A DNA stretch of 64,000 nt from Natrinema salinisoli (lineage in GTDB: Archaea; Halobacteriota; Halobacteria; Halobacteriales; Natrialbaceae). Positions 1-7,488 of this stretch are shown here, one piece after another (the first letter of the stretch is position 1; every line of letters begins with the position of its first letter). The position numbers and the translations under genes are program-made. The notes beneath the pieces were generated by a model. It was given only the letters and a program-made list of their open reading frames with translations, was not told the DNA's origin and did no database searches. The DNA is taken from positions 806,001 through 870,000 of the forward strand of contig NZ_CP084469.1 of assembly GCF_020405205.1 (NCBI RefSeq), read 5' to 3'.

Positions 1-1
1 T

Positions 2-64
2 CGCCCATCGCTCTGTGTCGAGATCGTCGACGAGTTCCTCGCCGAACACGATCTCGTCCGGTGA
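2..64 (+). CDS. C-terminal end of an unidentified protein (partial)
   Basis: One frame stays open from the left edge to a TGA at 62-64 and ends in LAEHDLVR. Its composition (alternating acidic and hydrophobic residues, GC-rich third positions) is that of a haloarchaeal gene end. Twenty codons are too few to assign a family. It lies upstream of the aldolase gene on the same strand, 379 bases away, so it may belong to the same sugar-acid locus, but nothing in the sequence proves that. The 65-443 gap holds no gene that I recognise, only the aldolase promoter at its right end. Confidence 0.5.
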   Translation, partial: RPSLCVEIVDEFLAEHDLVR

Positions 65-409
65 GTGAATCCGGAAGTACTGTGTTCCTGACCGGCGAAC
101 GATTTCGAGCGCCGGCTTCCTCGAAGCACGGGCTGACCGAGGGTGTCGATTCCGACACCGGTAATCGATCGAACCGTGTAACGCCGTCATTCGGTCGGTC
201 GTTCGGGAAGACTGGTATCCTCGCCGTTCGGATTTCTCATTGCGAATTCCCATCACGGTCACGTGGTGTCTTTACCGCCCCGCTCGTATCGCTGAATCGT
301 CGCTGATGAGTCGCTGCGAACTGTCCGTCGCCTATGAACGATCGGGATACTGGATGGAGAACGGCCAGGCAACTCGAATACCGACTGGATACGTCGATCG
401 CGGAAGTCA

Positions 410-420
410 TTACGTTAAAG
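410..420 (+). promoter_or_regulatory. TATA-box region of the aldolase gene
   Basis: The A/T-rich stretch TACGTTAAAG is centred about 28 bases before the ATG at 444. This spacing in haloarchaea predicts transcription starting at or next to the start codon, which gives a leaderless mRNA and supports ATG 444 over longer upstream frames. Confidence 0.5.
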
Positions 421-443
421 AGACCGCTCCGCTAAACGAGGGT

Positions 444-1097
444 ATGGCAAATGAAACCGACGTTCGGGACCGAATCATCGACAGTGGCGTTGTGGCAGTC
501 CTTCGCAGCATAGACGAGGCACAGATCGCGTCGGTCGCTCGAGCGATTCACGAGGCGGGCGTCACCGCGATCGAGGTAACTGCCGACGGCAAACGCGCGA
601 GCGACAAGATCGCCGCGGTGGATCGGGAACTGGCGGATACTGATGCCGTCGTCGGTGCTGGAACGGTGCTCGATGCCCCGACGGCGCAGTCCGTTATCGA
701 CGCCGGTGCGGAGTTCGTCCTCGCGCCGGACTGTAACCCCGAGATGATCCGAACCTGTAACCGGCAGGGTGTCGTTTCGGTTCCGGGCGTGATGACGCCG
801 ACGGAGGCCGTTACGGGCATGGAGGCCGGCGCGGATATGCTCAAGATGTTCCCGGCGACGACGGTCGGCCCTGACCACATCGGCGCGCTACAGGGCCCGC
901 TCGGCGATGTCGATATCATGCCGACCGGCGGCATTTCGCCCGAGAACGTCGACGACTTCTTCGAGGCCGGTGCCGTTGCGGTCGGTGCCGGCAGCGCGAT
1001 CGTCGACTACGACGCCATCGAGGCCGACGACATGGGGCAGGTTCGCGAGACTGCCGCCTCGTTCGTCGAGGCCGTCGAATCGGCTCGGTCCCGGTAA
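444..1097 (+). CDS. kdgA: 2-keto-3-deoxy-6-phosphogluconate/galactonate aldolase (class I, Eda type)
   Basis: This cytosolic enzyme should cleave KDPG or KDPGal to pyruvate and glyceraldehyde 3-phosphate, the last step of the semi-phosphorylative Entner-Doudoroff or De Ley-Doudoroff route. The 217-residue length is normal for bacterial-type Eda TIM barrels. Visible motifs are EVT with Glu44, GAGTVLD near 71-77, the Schiff-base lysine Lys134 in LKMFPA, and the phosphate-binding PTGGI at 160-164. The frame is open upstream to 240, but ATG 444 begins a normal N-terminus and has a TATA-like box 28 bases before it. It faces the galactonate dehydratase gene tail to tail, which points to galactonate use. 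Preference between gluconate and galactonate products cannot be read from the sequence. Confidence 0.88.
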   Translation: MANETDVRDRIIDSGVVAVLRSIDEAQIASVARAIHEAGVTAIEVTADGKRASDKIAAVDRELADTDAVVGAGTVLDAPTAQSVIDAGAEFVLAPDCNPEMIRTCNRQGVVSVPGVMTPTEAVTGMEAGADMLKMFPATTVGPDHIGALQGPLGDVDIMPTGGISPENVDDFFEAGAVAVGAGSAIVDYDAIEADDMGQVRETAASFVEAVESARSR

Positions 1098-1118
1098 CTG
1101 ACAGAAGAACTGAACTCG

Positions 1119-1127
1119 TCTTTTTAT
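1119..1127 (+). terminator. T-tract terminator after the aldolase gene
   Basis: A run of five T residues (1121-1125) lies 24 bases after the aldolase stop codon. Short T-tracts behind genes are typical intrinsic archaeal terminators. The tract also overlaps the last codon of the decayed SDR frame on the other strand. Confidence 0.35.
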
Positions 1128-1400
1128 CTGGTGATCCAACCGTCGGGATCGGCCATATCTGCTCCGACGAACGTCGCCTCACCGGGCGTCGATGCGGTCG
1201 TCATTTCTCGAGCAACCACTTCGCCAGTGGTGTCACTGAGATTGGAACCGACCACGTTTGCCCCCGCTGGCCAATCGACGCGCGATTCAAGCTCCGATTC
1301 CGTGCTCGGAACCAGTGACGATCGCAGTCTGACCGGCGAGGCGGGACGGCGTTCCGTTCGTCACGGTCCCGTTCTTGGCGGAATGGTTCGTTGTTGGCAT
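1124..1400 (-). pseudogene. Decayed N-terminal fragment of a short-chain dehydrogenase (SDR)
   Basis: The minus-strand ATG at 1398-1400 starts 3 bases after the dehydratase stop, as in an operon. It reads into an SDR N-terminus with the dinucleotide-binding motif TGSEHGIG (about residues 30-37). The frame then hits TGA at 1287-1289. After the stop SDR-like sequence resumes (IARRLAS), shifts frame at the C5 run at 1261-1265, and continues as ANVVGSNLSDTTG through FVGADMADPDGW to a TAA at 1124-1126. Only about a third of a normal 250-residue SDR is present: the catalytic Ser-Tyr-Lys part is missing. An SDR sugar dehydrogenase would oxidise galactose or glucose ahead of the lactonase and dehydratase, so this looks like a lost pathway gene. 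The substrate is inference. Confidence 0.75.
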
Positions 1401-1403
1401 GAG

Positions 1404-2558
1404 CTACCACTCTGCGACGCTCCCGTCTTCGTTTCGCCACACCGGATTATGCCAGTTGACGGTCTTTTCGGCCTGCTTCTCGACGTAGTCCTCGCTGATA
1501 CTGATCCCCAACCCGGGCTCAGTGGGAACCTCGATGTAGCCGTCGTCGTACTGGAAGACGTCCTGATTCCCGAGGTAATCCAGAATGTCGCTCGATTCGT
1601 TGTAGTGGATGTTCAGACTCTGTTCCTGAATCAGGGCGTTGGGCGAGATCGTATCGACGTGAACGCAGGAGGCCAGCGCGATCGGTCCGAGCGGACAGTG
1701 CGGGGCGAGTGCGACGTCGTACGCCTCCGCCATGGCAGCGATCTTCTTGACCTCGGTGATCCCGCCCGCGTGGGAGAGATCCGGCTGAATCACGTCTACC
1801 GCACCGCTCTCGAAGATCTCTTTGAAGTCCCATCGGGAGTACATCCGCTCGCCCGTCGCGATCGGGATCGTCGTATGCTGGGCGAGGGTGTGGAGTTCGT
1901 CATTGTGATCAGACAGGACCGGTTCCTCGATGAACATCGGATCGTACGGCTCGAGCGCTTTGGCGAGTCGCTTGGCCATCGGTTTGGACACGCGGCCGTG
2001 AAAGTCGACGCCGATGTCGATTTCGGGTCCGACGCGTTCCCGGACCTCTCTGAGCCGATCGACGGCGTTCTCGATCGCCGCCGGATTGTCCACCCGGCGA
2101 AGTTCCGAGGTGGCGTTCATTTTCAGCGCGGTGAACCCGTTCGCGACTTTTTCGGCGGCCGCGTCACCGACCTCCGACGGTCGATCACCGCCGATCCACT
2201 GGTAGACGCGGATTCGGTCCCGAGCACGGCCGCCCAGAAGCTCGTAGACGGGCGCATCGAACTGCTTTCCTTTAATGTCCCAGAGCGCCTGATCGATTCC
2301 GGCGATGGCGCTCATGAGGATCGGCCCGCCGCGGTAGAACCCGCCGCGGTACATCGTTTGCCAGTGGTCCTCGATCCTCGCGGGATCTTTCCGAACCAGG
2401 TAGTTGTCCATGAGCTCCTCGACTGCGGTTCGAACCGTCGCCGCTCGCCCTTCGACGACTGGTTCGCCCCACCCGACGACCCCATCGCTCGTTTCGATGC
2501 GAAGGAACAACCAGCGGGGCGGTACTTCGTACAGGTCGTAATCAACGATCTCGGACAT
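1404..2558 (-). CDS. dgoD: D-galactonate dehydratase, enolase superfamily
   Basis: Converts D-galactonate to 2-keto-3-deoxygalactonate, the entry step of De Ley-Doudoroff galactose breakdown. The 384 residues match the E. coli DgoD length (382), and the catalytic positions line up with an offset of two: metal ligands Asp185 (VDFHG), Glu211 (FIEEPV) and Glu237 (ATGERMYSRWDF), and acid-base histidines His187 and His287 (LAPHCPLGPIALAS). The N-terminal capping domain occupies about residues 1-120 and the barrel the rest. The ATG at 2556-2558 gives a standard N-terminus. Downstream, 3 bases away, lies the wrecked SDR frame. Other acid-sugar dehydratases of this superfamily remain possible, but the His-type motif set favours galactonate. 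Confidence 0.88.
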   Translation of the reverse strand: MSEIVDYDLYEVPPRWLFLRIETSDGVVGWGEPVVEGRAATVRTAVEELMDNYLVRKDPARIEDHWQTMYRGGFYRGGPILMSAIAGIDQALWDIKGKQFDAPVYELLGGRARDRIRVYQWIGGDRPSEVGDAAAEKVANGFTALKMNATSELRRVDNPAAIENAVDRLREVRERVGPEIDIGVDFHGRVSKPMAKRLAKALEPYDPMFIEEPVLSDHNDELHTLAQHTTIPIATGERMYSRWDFKEIFESGAVDVIQPDLSHAGGITEVKKIAAMAEAYDVALAPHCPLGPIALASCVHVDTISPNALIQEQSLNIHYNESSDILDYLGNQDVFQYDDGYIEVPTEPGLGISISEDYVEKQAEKTVNWHNPVWRNEDGSVAEW

Positions 2559-3291
2559 ATATCAGTAGTTGCTCGTGCCGGTTATCGGGAGGGCACTGCA
2601 TCGGATATTCAGTACATTGTCGGGAGCCGATCCCCTAGACGAAATCAGGGACTGCTCACCCAGCTGTGTGACTTGTCTCATGCGTGGGTAAGGATTACCC
2701 CCGGCGATTATAAATATACTCAACATGACTTCTTTTGAAGGATCGGGTTCCTGATTGCTGGAACGTTCACTCTCCGATTTCGTGTCGCACGAGCGAACCC
2801 AGTCCGGGTAATAGTCTGATGTAGAATAATTCACCAAAGTATAAAAATATTGTATTATAACCGAAACAGATACGAGGAACCGAGCGGTGATGCATCATCG
2901 AGTCTCTCGAAACGCGAATGCAGTTTCTTACTAATTGATCGTCTTTTGGAAAACCAAATTCAAGTACGTATCCGCGAATATAGTCATGGACCATCCACAT
3001 ATAACACACTATTACTAAAATAGATTGAAAGAATCGTAGCGCGCGTCCGCTGGACGAGTATCGTCTGTTCTCAGCGGGGATTATCGAGGGTCCTTCCCGT
3101 CTATACCCTCGATTTTCGTTTCTGGGATGATTCGGATCGGGTATATCTCCTATTGACTGTGACGACCCATGGGGCGATCAGCAGGGAAATTCAGCATTCA
3201 TTATATGTCTACCAACGTATGAAAGTGGCAAATACTAGTTGAGAATATATGTTTGAAGCCAGAGATAATTCTCGATCCATCACCATTCAAC
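2559..3291. other. AT-rich divergent intergenic region without a recognised gene
   Basis: About 800 bases separate the divergent dehydratase and lactonase genes. The part from about 2700 to 3290 is clearly more AT-rich than the genes around it and is broken by stops in all frames. A TATA-like TATAAATATA at about 2707-2716 reads on either strand and could drive the dehydratase with a long leader. Short minus-strand frames at 2562-2837 and 2767-3009 have no haloarchaeal codon use or recognisable motif. Confidence 0.5.
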
Positions 3292-3305
3292 ACTATAATC
3301 GTGGA
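3292..3305 (+). promoter_or_regulatory. Upstream element ACTATAATCGTGGA (copy 1)
   Basis: This 14-base sequence occurs identically at 7489-7502 before the GH43 gene. Here it sits 53-66 bases before the lactonase ATG, just upstream of the core promoter, where an archaeal activator would bind. Shared use by a sugar-lactone gene and an arabinanase-like gene makes a common regulator plausible. Confidence 0.5.
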
Positions 3306-3324
3306 ATATAGTACCACAAACTAG

Positions 3325-3336
3325 ACGATTTAAGGG
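3325..3336 (+). promoter_or_regulatory. TATA box of the lactonase gene
   Basis: GATTTAAG at 3327-3334 is centred 27 bases before the ATG at 3358, the canonical archaeal distance to a start site. Transcription is therefore predicted to begin at the start codon and give a leaderless mRNA. Confidence 0.55.
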
Positions 3337-3357
3337 GTATCCCTCAAATCGGGTAGC

Positions 3358-4221
3358 ATGGTTCGTGTCGAACGCGTTGCTGACATCCACGCGCATACTG
3401 GTGAAGGTCCGTTGTGGCACCCCAACGACCAGCAATTGTACTGGGTCGATATTCCGGCCGGCCGACTCTATCGGTACGATCCCGCGACCGACGACCACGA
3501 GATCGCGTACGAAACCGACGGGGCTCCCCTCGGCGGGTACACGATCGAAGCTGACGGCGCGTTGCTCCTGTTCACCCACGGGACCATCAGTCGGTGGGCA
3601 CCCGGAGACGACGACGCCGAGCCCGTCGCTTCGATCGACGCCGACACGCGATTCAACGACGTTATCGCCGGTCCCAACGGACGGGTCTTCTGCGGGACGA
3701 TGCCCGGGGAGGAGACGCTCGGCGATCTCTATCGCCTCGAGCGGGACGGCACGTCGACGGTCGCGATCGAGGACGTCGACATCGCCAACGGGATGGGATT
3801 TTCCGGCGAGACGTTCTACTTCACCGAATCCGAGGCACGCCGGGTTTACGCCTACGATTACGATCGGGCGACAGGCGATCTGTCGAACGAACGGACGGTC
3901 ATCGAGATGCCTGCGGACGGCGCCGTCCCGGACGGGATGACCGTCGACGAGGAGGGCTGCATCTGGTCCGCGCGGTGGAACGGCGGGCGGGTCGTTCGAT
4001 ACTCCCCAGACGGAGAGCAACTCGACGAGATCGAGCTCCCGGCGCGAAAGGTCTCCTCCGTCACGTTCGGCGGCCCGGAGTACAGCGATCTCTACCTGAC
4101 AACCGCCCTCGACGACGGCGATCGGGAGACCGAAGGTGACGGTGCGGGGGCACTCTTCCGGGTCCCGGACGTCGACGTGTCCGGGGTTCCCGAATACCGG
4201 TCGGGAATCGCCCTCGACTGA
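3358..4221 (+). CDS. SMP-30/gluconolactonase family sugar lactonase
   Basis: Predicted cytosolic metal-dependent hydrolase that opens sugar lactones (galactono-, glucono- or arabinono-lactone) to the free acids used by the neighbouring dehydratase. The 287 residues form one six-bladed propeller. The family's metal site is intact: Glu16 in GEGPLWHP, Asn144 in DIANGMGF and Asp192 in VPDGMTV, with RFND at 98-101 as the usual substrate-side motif. There is no signal peptide. It is divergent from the dehydratase across a long AT-rich gap and has its own promoter. The stop codon at 4219-4221 is followed by about 100 bases without a gene. The exact lactone is inference from the neighbours. Confidence 0.82.
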   Translation: MVRVERVADIHAHTGEGPLWHPNDQQLYWVDIPAGRLYRYDPATDDHEIAYETDGAPLGGYTIEADGALLLFTHGTISRWAPGDDDAEPVASIDADTRFNDVIAGPNGRVFCGTMPGEETLGDLYRLERDGTSTVAIEDVDIANGMGFSGETFYFTESEARRVYAYDYDRATGDLSNERTVIEMPADGAVPDGMTVDEEGCIWSARWNGGRVVRYSPDGEQLDEIELPARKVSSVTFGGPEYSDLYLTTALDDGDRETEGDGAGALFRVPDVDVSGVPEYRSGIALD

Positions 4222-4326
4222 TGTCGATCGCGCCCGCTCGCTCGAGATTAGCTCGCACTTGTGACTGCCGTATCCGAGGGAGGCAGGTATCAGTTTCCGA
4301 ACTGAGAGTGGCTGCTGATGTCGTGT

Positions 4327-4875
4327 TCAGCGCCGCGGATAGTCTTCTTCGAGCGACTGGAGGACCAGATCCGAGACGAGGAACAGGGCGAGGGTACAGA
4401 TCGCGAGGAAGGCACCGATGAAGAAGAGCCACGTCCATCCCAGGATGGCGGTGGCGGTGAACAGGAGATACGCGTAGATGGCGGCTATGGGGAGGACGAG
4501 AATCGCAGCAGCTTCCAGCCGCGACGGGACGTAGCGCTCCGGCGGGGTTGCGCCGTCGGCCGTCTCGTGGTAGATCTCCGAGGCGAGTTCCGCGACGGCG
4601 GCGAACCAGTGGTCCTCGATGCGACCCGTCTCGGCGTTGTAGCGGCTGTGATAGCGTTCGAAGTTCCCGTATCGGATTCCGACGACTGCCCCGGCGAGCC
4701 CGATCGCCGGCCCACCGATGAGACACGCCGCTTACGCGCCCGCGGACGGTGACTCGACGAGCAATAACAGTCCGGGTCCACTTCTCGTCGGGATCGCCAG
4801 CGCGAGCACGACGATCCCGGCAAGGAACATCCCCAATCCTACTCCGGTCGCAAGACGTGATCGCTCCCTCGACAT
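4327..4875 (-). pseudogene. Membrane-protein gene interrupted by an in-frame TAA
   Basis: The minus-strand ATG at 4873-4875 (MSRERSRLATG) opens an N-terminal membrane segment rich in Gly, Val and Leu, then stops at TAA 4732-4734 after 47 codons. The same frame runs on without interruption for 134 codons to TGA 4327-4329. It gives another hydrophobic segment, a polar region (about IRYGNFERYHSRY to RYVPSRLEAA) and two strong membrane spans, and ends in LEEDYPRR. Composition stays coherent on both sides of the stop, so the two halves clearly form one 182-codon gene with three to four membrane spans. No start codon with good context follows the stop. The family is unknown to me. A sequencing error is the alternative explanation. 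Confidence 0.7.
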
Positions 4876-4920
4876 ACCTCCCACTCCCGGTATCGTGACA
4901 AATATATTCGGATTTCGGCG

Positions 4921-5178
4921 TTAGTTCGGCTCTAGCTCGCCCGCATCGAGTTCTCCGGCGAGATACTGCTCTCCGAGATCAGTGATCGCGTAGTATCCGT
5001 CGTCGACACGATCGACGAGCCCGTACTCGACTAACTCCGAGAGCCGCCGGCTCACGCCAGTCCTGTCGCGGTCGATGTTTCGTCCGATCGCCGTCGGACC
5101 TAACTCTAACCCGGTATTTAGGACCTCTAGAATCCGCTCGTCTGTTGGATTCTGCATCCAATCACCGGGTTTTCTCAT
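4921..5178 (-). CDS. PhiH1-like winged-helix repressor
   Basis: An 85-residue DNA-binding protein. The opening MRKPGDWM followed by DERILEVL is the hallmark of haloarchaeal proteins related to the phage PhiH1 repressor. The central part (TAIGRNIDRDRTGVSRRL) is the helix-turn-helix and the YYAITDLGEQYL stretch is the wing. The start at 5178 keeps the conserved RKPxDWM motif. Two palindromes directly upstream (5208-5222 and 5234-5243) are candidate autoregulatory operators. It lies 45 bases upstream of the broken membrane gene on the same strand, so it may once have headed that transcript. Its target genes are not evident. Confidence 0.72.
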   Translation of the reverse strand: MRKPGDWMQNPTDERILEVLNTGLELGPTAIGRNIDRDRTGVSRRLSELVEYGLVDRVDDGYYAITDLGEQYLAGELDAGELEPN

Positions 5179-5207
5179 CGTTTATCCGTTTCTGACCGGG
5201 TTCTTAC

Positions 5208-5222
5208 ATCGTTCGGAACGAT
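5208..5222. promoter_or_regulatory. Palindrome ATCGTTC-G-GAACGAT, candidate operator
   Basis: Perfect 7-bp inverted repeats around one central base, 30-44 bases before the start codon of the PhiH1-like repressor. This is where the TATA/BRE element should be, so binding there would block the promoter. A second, 10-bp palindrome ACGATATCGT lies at 5234-5243. Confidence 0.5.
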
Positions 5223-5507
5223 AGTACTGTTAGACGATATCGTAGAAAAAGTTCAACTATATCGCAGAAGAATTTATTGTGGTAGGCCAGTGAGTAAGCG
5301 AAGGGGGCCTCGATGGATTCGATTATTCGGTGAGTCTCTATTGAAGATGCGGTCCGGTGCTTGGAACACCGGATCCCCAAACAGCTCCCGTAACCAGCCT
5401 CCGGAAGCCATGTTCAACGACGATTCGCTGGACCTTGAAAACCCCGCTCGAGCAGATGCATCACCATCGAAACAATATATAACGGACGGCGGTGGGTGTA
5501 CTGAGGG

Positions 5508-5577
5508 TAGCAAAACCTGGATCGGCCTCACCGCCTTCCAGCGCGACTGTCTCGAGGCGACCCGATTCGACCTCCCG
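5508..5577 (+). pseudogene. Remnant of a PadR-like regulator N-terminus
   Basis: The frame through here reads LTAFQRDCLEA, very close to the opening of haloarchaeal PadR-type winged-helix regulators, which typically begin with LTxFQRDLL. Homology then fades within a few residues and the rest of the domain is absent. No start codon lies just before it, although a TATA-like ATATATAA at about 5474-5481 sits at a plausible promoter distance. The fragment abuts the end of the small membrane protein gene on the other strand. The match is short, so chance resemblance cannot be excluded. The rest of 5223-5578 holds no recognisable gene. Confidence 0.35.
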
Positions 5578-5578
5578 A

Positions 5579-5788
5579 TCACTCCTCGGAGCAGAACCCG
5601 CTCCGATGATAGAGGTACCAGAGTGGGACGACGATACCGAGCAGTGGAAGACGTGACGTCAACATCGGGAGCCCCGTTATTTCCGGGTCGGTGTATCCGT
5701 TCCGTCGAATATCGACGTGGAGGAACAGCCAGAGCGAATATTGAACGAAGAAGACGGTGACGACCAGCGACAGGACGATATCCGCCAT
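5579..5788 (-). CDS. Small two-span membrane protein
   Basis: A 69-residue protein starting MADIVLSL. Residues 1-23 form one strongly hydrophobic span, a short polar loop follows (VDIRRNGYTDPEITG), and a second span covers about 43-62 (SRLPLLGIVVPLWYLYH). The tail is short and polar. A TATA-like TGTATTTACG on the minus strand (about 5815-5824) lies about 30 bases before the ATG, predicting a nearly leaderless mRNA. The family is unrecognised. It runs opposite to the PadR-like remnant. The gap 5789-6090 shows no gene apart from this promoter and the one at 6060-6067. Confidence 0.6.
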   Translation of the reverse strand: MADIVLSLVVTVFFVQYSLWLFLHVDIRRNGYTDPEITGLPMLTSRLPLLGIVVPLWYLYHRSGFCSEE

Positions 5789-6059
5789 GTGGCCGAAATA
5801 TACACGCTCTTAGTACGTAAATACAGTAGGTCTGTTCGCTACTCTTTTGGGAGTGCGTCCCTCTTACGTGAGCCGGTCGCATGTGCCGACTCCGCGGAGC
5901 CGTCGTCAATTTCCTGGTCGGCGGCTACTCGCTCGAATCAGTATCCCGGGAACCGTCTCACCGCTCGAAAGACGAACAGGTGTTCGATTCGGGACCGGTA
6001 TCGGCTCGTCGCGGTACTCCGGGGCAATTCGGTATCACTACACGTCACTCGGATGAAAC

Positions 6060-6067
6060 TTTAAATT
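6060..6067 (+). promoter_or_regulatory. TATA box TTTAAATT
   Basis: Centred 27 bases before the ATG at 6091, this box predicts an mRNA starting exactly on the small ORF 6091-6198 rather than on the larger gene at 6191. Confidence 0.5.
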
Positions 6068-6090
6068 CACCTCAATTGATACGTACCTGT

Positions 6091-6198
6091 ATGACACGGC
6101 CGGCGCAGAGCGACCCTCGTTGTCCTGCCGACGATCCCGACGAATCGAACCAGTACCGCCGACCGAACTCCCTTGGACAACACACGACCAATGTCTGA
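6091..6198 (+). CDS. Short leaderless ORF overlapping the next gene
   Basis: A 35-codon ORF (MTRPAQSDP...HTTNV) starting 27 bases after a TATA box. Its TGA stop at 6196-6198 overlaps the ATG at 6191 of the methyltransferase-like gene by 8 bases in another frame. The arrangement resembles translational coupling, in which a ribosome ending the short ORF could restart at 6191. The peptide has no recognisable motif, and it may simply be a translated leader. Confidence 0.35.
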   Translation: MTRPAQSDPRCPADDPDESNQYRRPNSLGQHTTNV

Positions 6199-7369
6199 AC
6201 AGTCCGCCCCCCAGACGACGTACCAGCGACGCCTCGACGACAGAGTGACGACCCTCGCAACGGCTCCCGACGCGACCGTCGCGGACGTGATTCGGAACGC
6301 CCGCGGCGCGTTCCCGACCCTCGTCTACGACCGGTTACTGGAACGGGGCGTCGCCGACGCGCTTCCGATCGGCAGCCTCGAGTCGGATGGCGAAACGGAC
6401 GCCGTCCACACGCCGGAACTTCACCCCCTCGACTACGAGTGGTATTTCACCGCGGAGACGACGACTGCCGTCGCCGACACCCTTCTCGAGGGTGGCGAAC
6501 CGATCCTCTGTCTCGGTGCGCCGACGGTCGCCGTCCACCTCGCTCGGCGGGGGGTCCCCGTGACGCTCGTCGATCGGAGCGGCCGGGTCGAAAAGCGATT
6601 CGCGACCGACCTGGAGTCGCTCCGATTCGTTCGGGGCGACGTCCACGAACCGCTGGACTTCGAGTCGACGTTTTCGGTCGCGTTCTTCGATCCGCCGTGG
6701 TATCCCGAACACACGGAAGCGTGGCTCTACCGGGCCTGCCAGCACGTTCGCCCCGGCGGGCGGGTTCAGTTCGTGTTGTTTCCGCCGCTCGTCCGTCCGT
6801 CGGCGGCCGAGCAGCGTCGCGACCTGCTCGAGACGGCCCGTCGGGTCGGAACGGTGTCGGTCGACGAGGATGCGGTCGCGTACCGCACGCCGGCGTTCGA
6901 ACGGCGCGTGCTCCGGGACAGCGACGTCCCGGTGGTTTCGGCGTGGCGTCGCGCCGACCTCGCGAGAGTCGACGTAGCCGACGCGAGCGCGCTGTCGGAG
7001 CCGCCGACCGTCGGGAGCGACGGGGACTGGCAGACGTTCGTCGCGGAAGGACAGGTGGTGAAGCTCCGACGGGACGTGACCGGCGGTCCGGAGGCTGTGC
7101 TCGCGCCGATCGAGGGCTGCGAGGGATACGTCCTGCCGAGCGTCAGTCGGCGGGACGCTCGGCGGCAGAACGTCGACCTCTGGACCTCGCGCAACCGCGT
7201 CGCGAGGGTTGGGAATCGAGCGGCCGTCGCGGAGGGACTTCGAATGCTCGAAACCGGCGCGACCCTGTCGGAGCTCTCGGAGACCGAATTCGTCACCGGG
7301 CTGTCCACCGAACGGAGGCAGCACCTCGTGGCGCAGTTGGACGCGATTCTGGAGTCGCAGTCGGACTGA
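6191..7369 (+). CDS. DPPW-motif SAM methyltransferase-like protein
   Basis: A 392-residue cytosolic protein. Residues 1-90 look like a helical N-terminal domain. Residues 100-200 have the order of a Rossmann methyltransferase: a glycine-loop-like strand ILCLGAPTVAVHL (motif I, but without the usual GxGxG), an acidic strand end VTLVDRS, and DPPWYPE at 167-173, the motif IV found in amino-methylating enzymes. Residues 280-392 form a further acidic domain with no motif I recognise. Start 6191 was preferred over the upstream TTG at 6173. Substrate unknown: DNA, RNA or a small amine would all fit the DPPW motif. The degraded motif I makes an altered cofactor site possible. Confidence 0.55.
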   Translation: MSEQSAPQTTYQRRLDDRVTTLATAPDATVADVIRNARGAFPTLVYDRLLERGVADALPIGSLESDGETDAVHTPELHPLDYEWYFTAETTTAVADTLLEGGEPILCLGAPTVAVHLARRGVPVTLVDRSGRVEKRFATDLESLRFVRGDVHEPLDFESTFSVAFFDPPWYPEHTEAWLYRACQHVRPGGRVQFVLFPPLVRPSAAEQRRDLLETARRVGTVSVDEDAVAYRTPAFERRVLRDSDVPVVSAWRRADLARVDVADASALSEPPTVGSDGDWQTFVAEGQVVKLRRDVTGGPEAVLAPIEGCEGYVLPSVSRRDARRQNVDLWTSRNRVARVGNRAAVAEGLRMLETGATLSELSETEFVTGLSTERRQHLVAQLDAILESQSD

Positions 7370-7488
7370 CGGTCATCTCCGAACTGTTGGCGTTCCATAT
7401 GTCGACTGTCTGTTCCGAGTGAGACCCACCGATCCCGCGGTACCACCTGCGAACCGAACCGTCACCGCAGGGATCGGCACCATCTAAA

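Noticed and set aside
240-443. N-terminal extension of the aldolase frame
   Set aside because: The extension has no Eda similarity, and the TATA box at 410-420 points to ATG 444.
1131-2738. A 535-codon plus-strand frame
   Set aside because: It is antisense to the galactonate dehydratase gene and the SDR remnant, and shows no family features.
2767-3009. An 80-codon minus-strand frame in AT-rich DNA
   Set aside because: Codon use and composition are not haloarchaeal, and there is no motif. Likely a chance frame.
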